Notes under the pieces: generated by a model | What the model was told of the DNA's origin: nothing | The model's input: only the letters and a program-made list of their open reading frames with translations | The model's database searches: none | From: an uncultured Eubacteriales bacterium | Lineage (GTDB): Bacteria; Bacillota; Clostridia; Oscillospirales; Oscillospiraceae | Direction of reading: 5' to 3' | Assembly: GCA_900553135.1 (NCBI GenBank) | Contig: USCO01000127.1 | Coordinates: 1 to 6,353, forward strand | DNA: 6,353 bases | Part shown: positions 6,324 through 6,353 of the stretch, piece by piece | Numbering within the stretch: position 1 is the stretch's first letter | How the letters are laid out: every line of letters begins with the position of its first letter | Translations under genes and position numbers: made by a program

Positions 6324-6353
6324 CATATGATTCTCTTTGCAAAACGGGTCCTG

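Noticed and set aside
4093..6330. Long plus-strand open frame (745 codons) opposite the cyclase gene
   Set aside because: It has biased Gly/His/Leu/Gln composition, no domain, and spans both intergenic regions and the cyclase promoter.
1..6353. CRISPR arrays, insertion sequences, tRNA or rRNA genes, phage genes
   Set aside because: No regularly spaced repeats, transposase or integrase motifs, or tRNA/rRNA genes were seen. The window looks like ordinary chromosome.

Overview
The window carries three complete genes, all on the minus strand, so they read from high to low coordinates: a membrane diguanylate cyclase (6228 to 4177), a glutamine-hydrolysing asparagine synthetase asnB (3704 to 2124) and a type III glutamine synthetase glnN (2088 to 1). 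The source is most likely a GC-rich Firmicute of the gut Oscillospiraceae/Flavonifractor type. The signs are a T-box leader, strong GGAGG-type ribosome binding sites, sigma-A-like promoters, a Clostridia-style GSIII enzyme, GC-rich codon use, and a sequence matching the Spo0A box. The genus is an inference.

Region 6353-6229 holds the cyclase promoter (TTGAAA, 17 bp, TAAAAT), a TGTCGAA Spo0A-type box just upstream of it, and a clear ribosome binding site. The cyclase has a two-membrane-segment dCache sensor, a HAMP-like linker and a complete GGDEF domain with an I-site. Its C-terminal HD-GYP-like domain has lost the HD pair and other metal ligands.

Region 4176-3705 has no gene but is dense in regulation. 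It contains a promoter identical to the sigma-A consensus (TTGACA, 17 bp, TATAAT), then a strong terminator-type hairpin starting only about 10 nt after the predicted start site, then a T-box riboswitch. The T-box reads AAC in the inferred specifier position, and its variable base predicts a tRNA with discriminator G; both fit tRNA-Asn. The competing terminator hairpin contains the asnB Shine-Dalgarno sequence, and its U-tract touches the asnB start codon.

asnB and glnN are 35 bp apart and look co-transcribed. Uncharged tRNA-Asn would switch on both asparagine synthesis and production of glutamine, its nitrogen donor. Large open frames on the plus strand opposite the three genes are shadows of GC-rich coding sequence.
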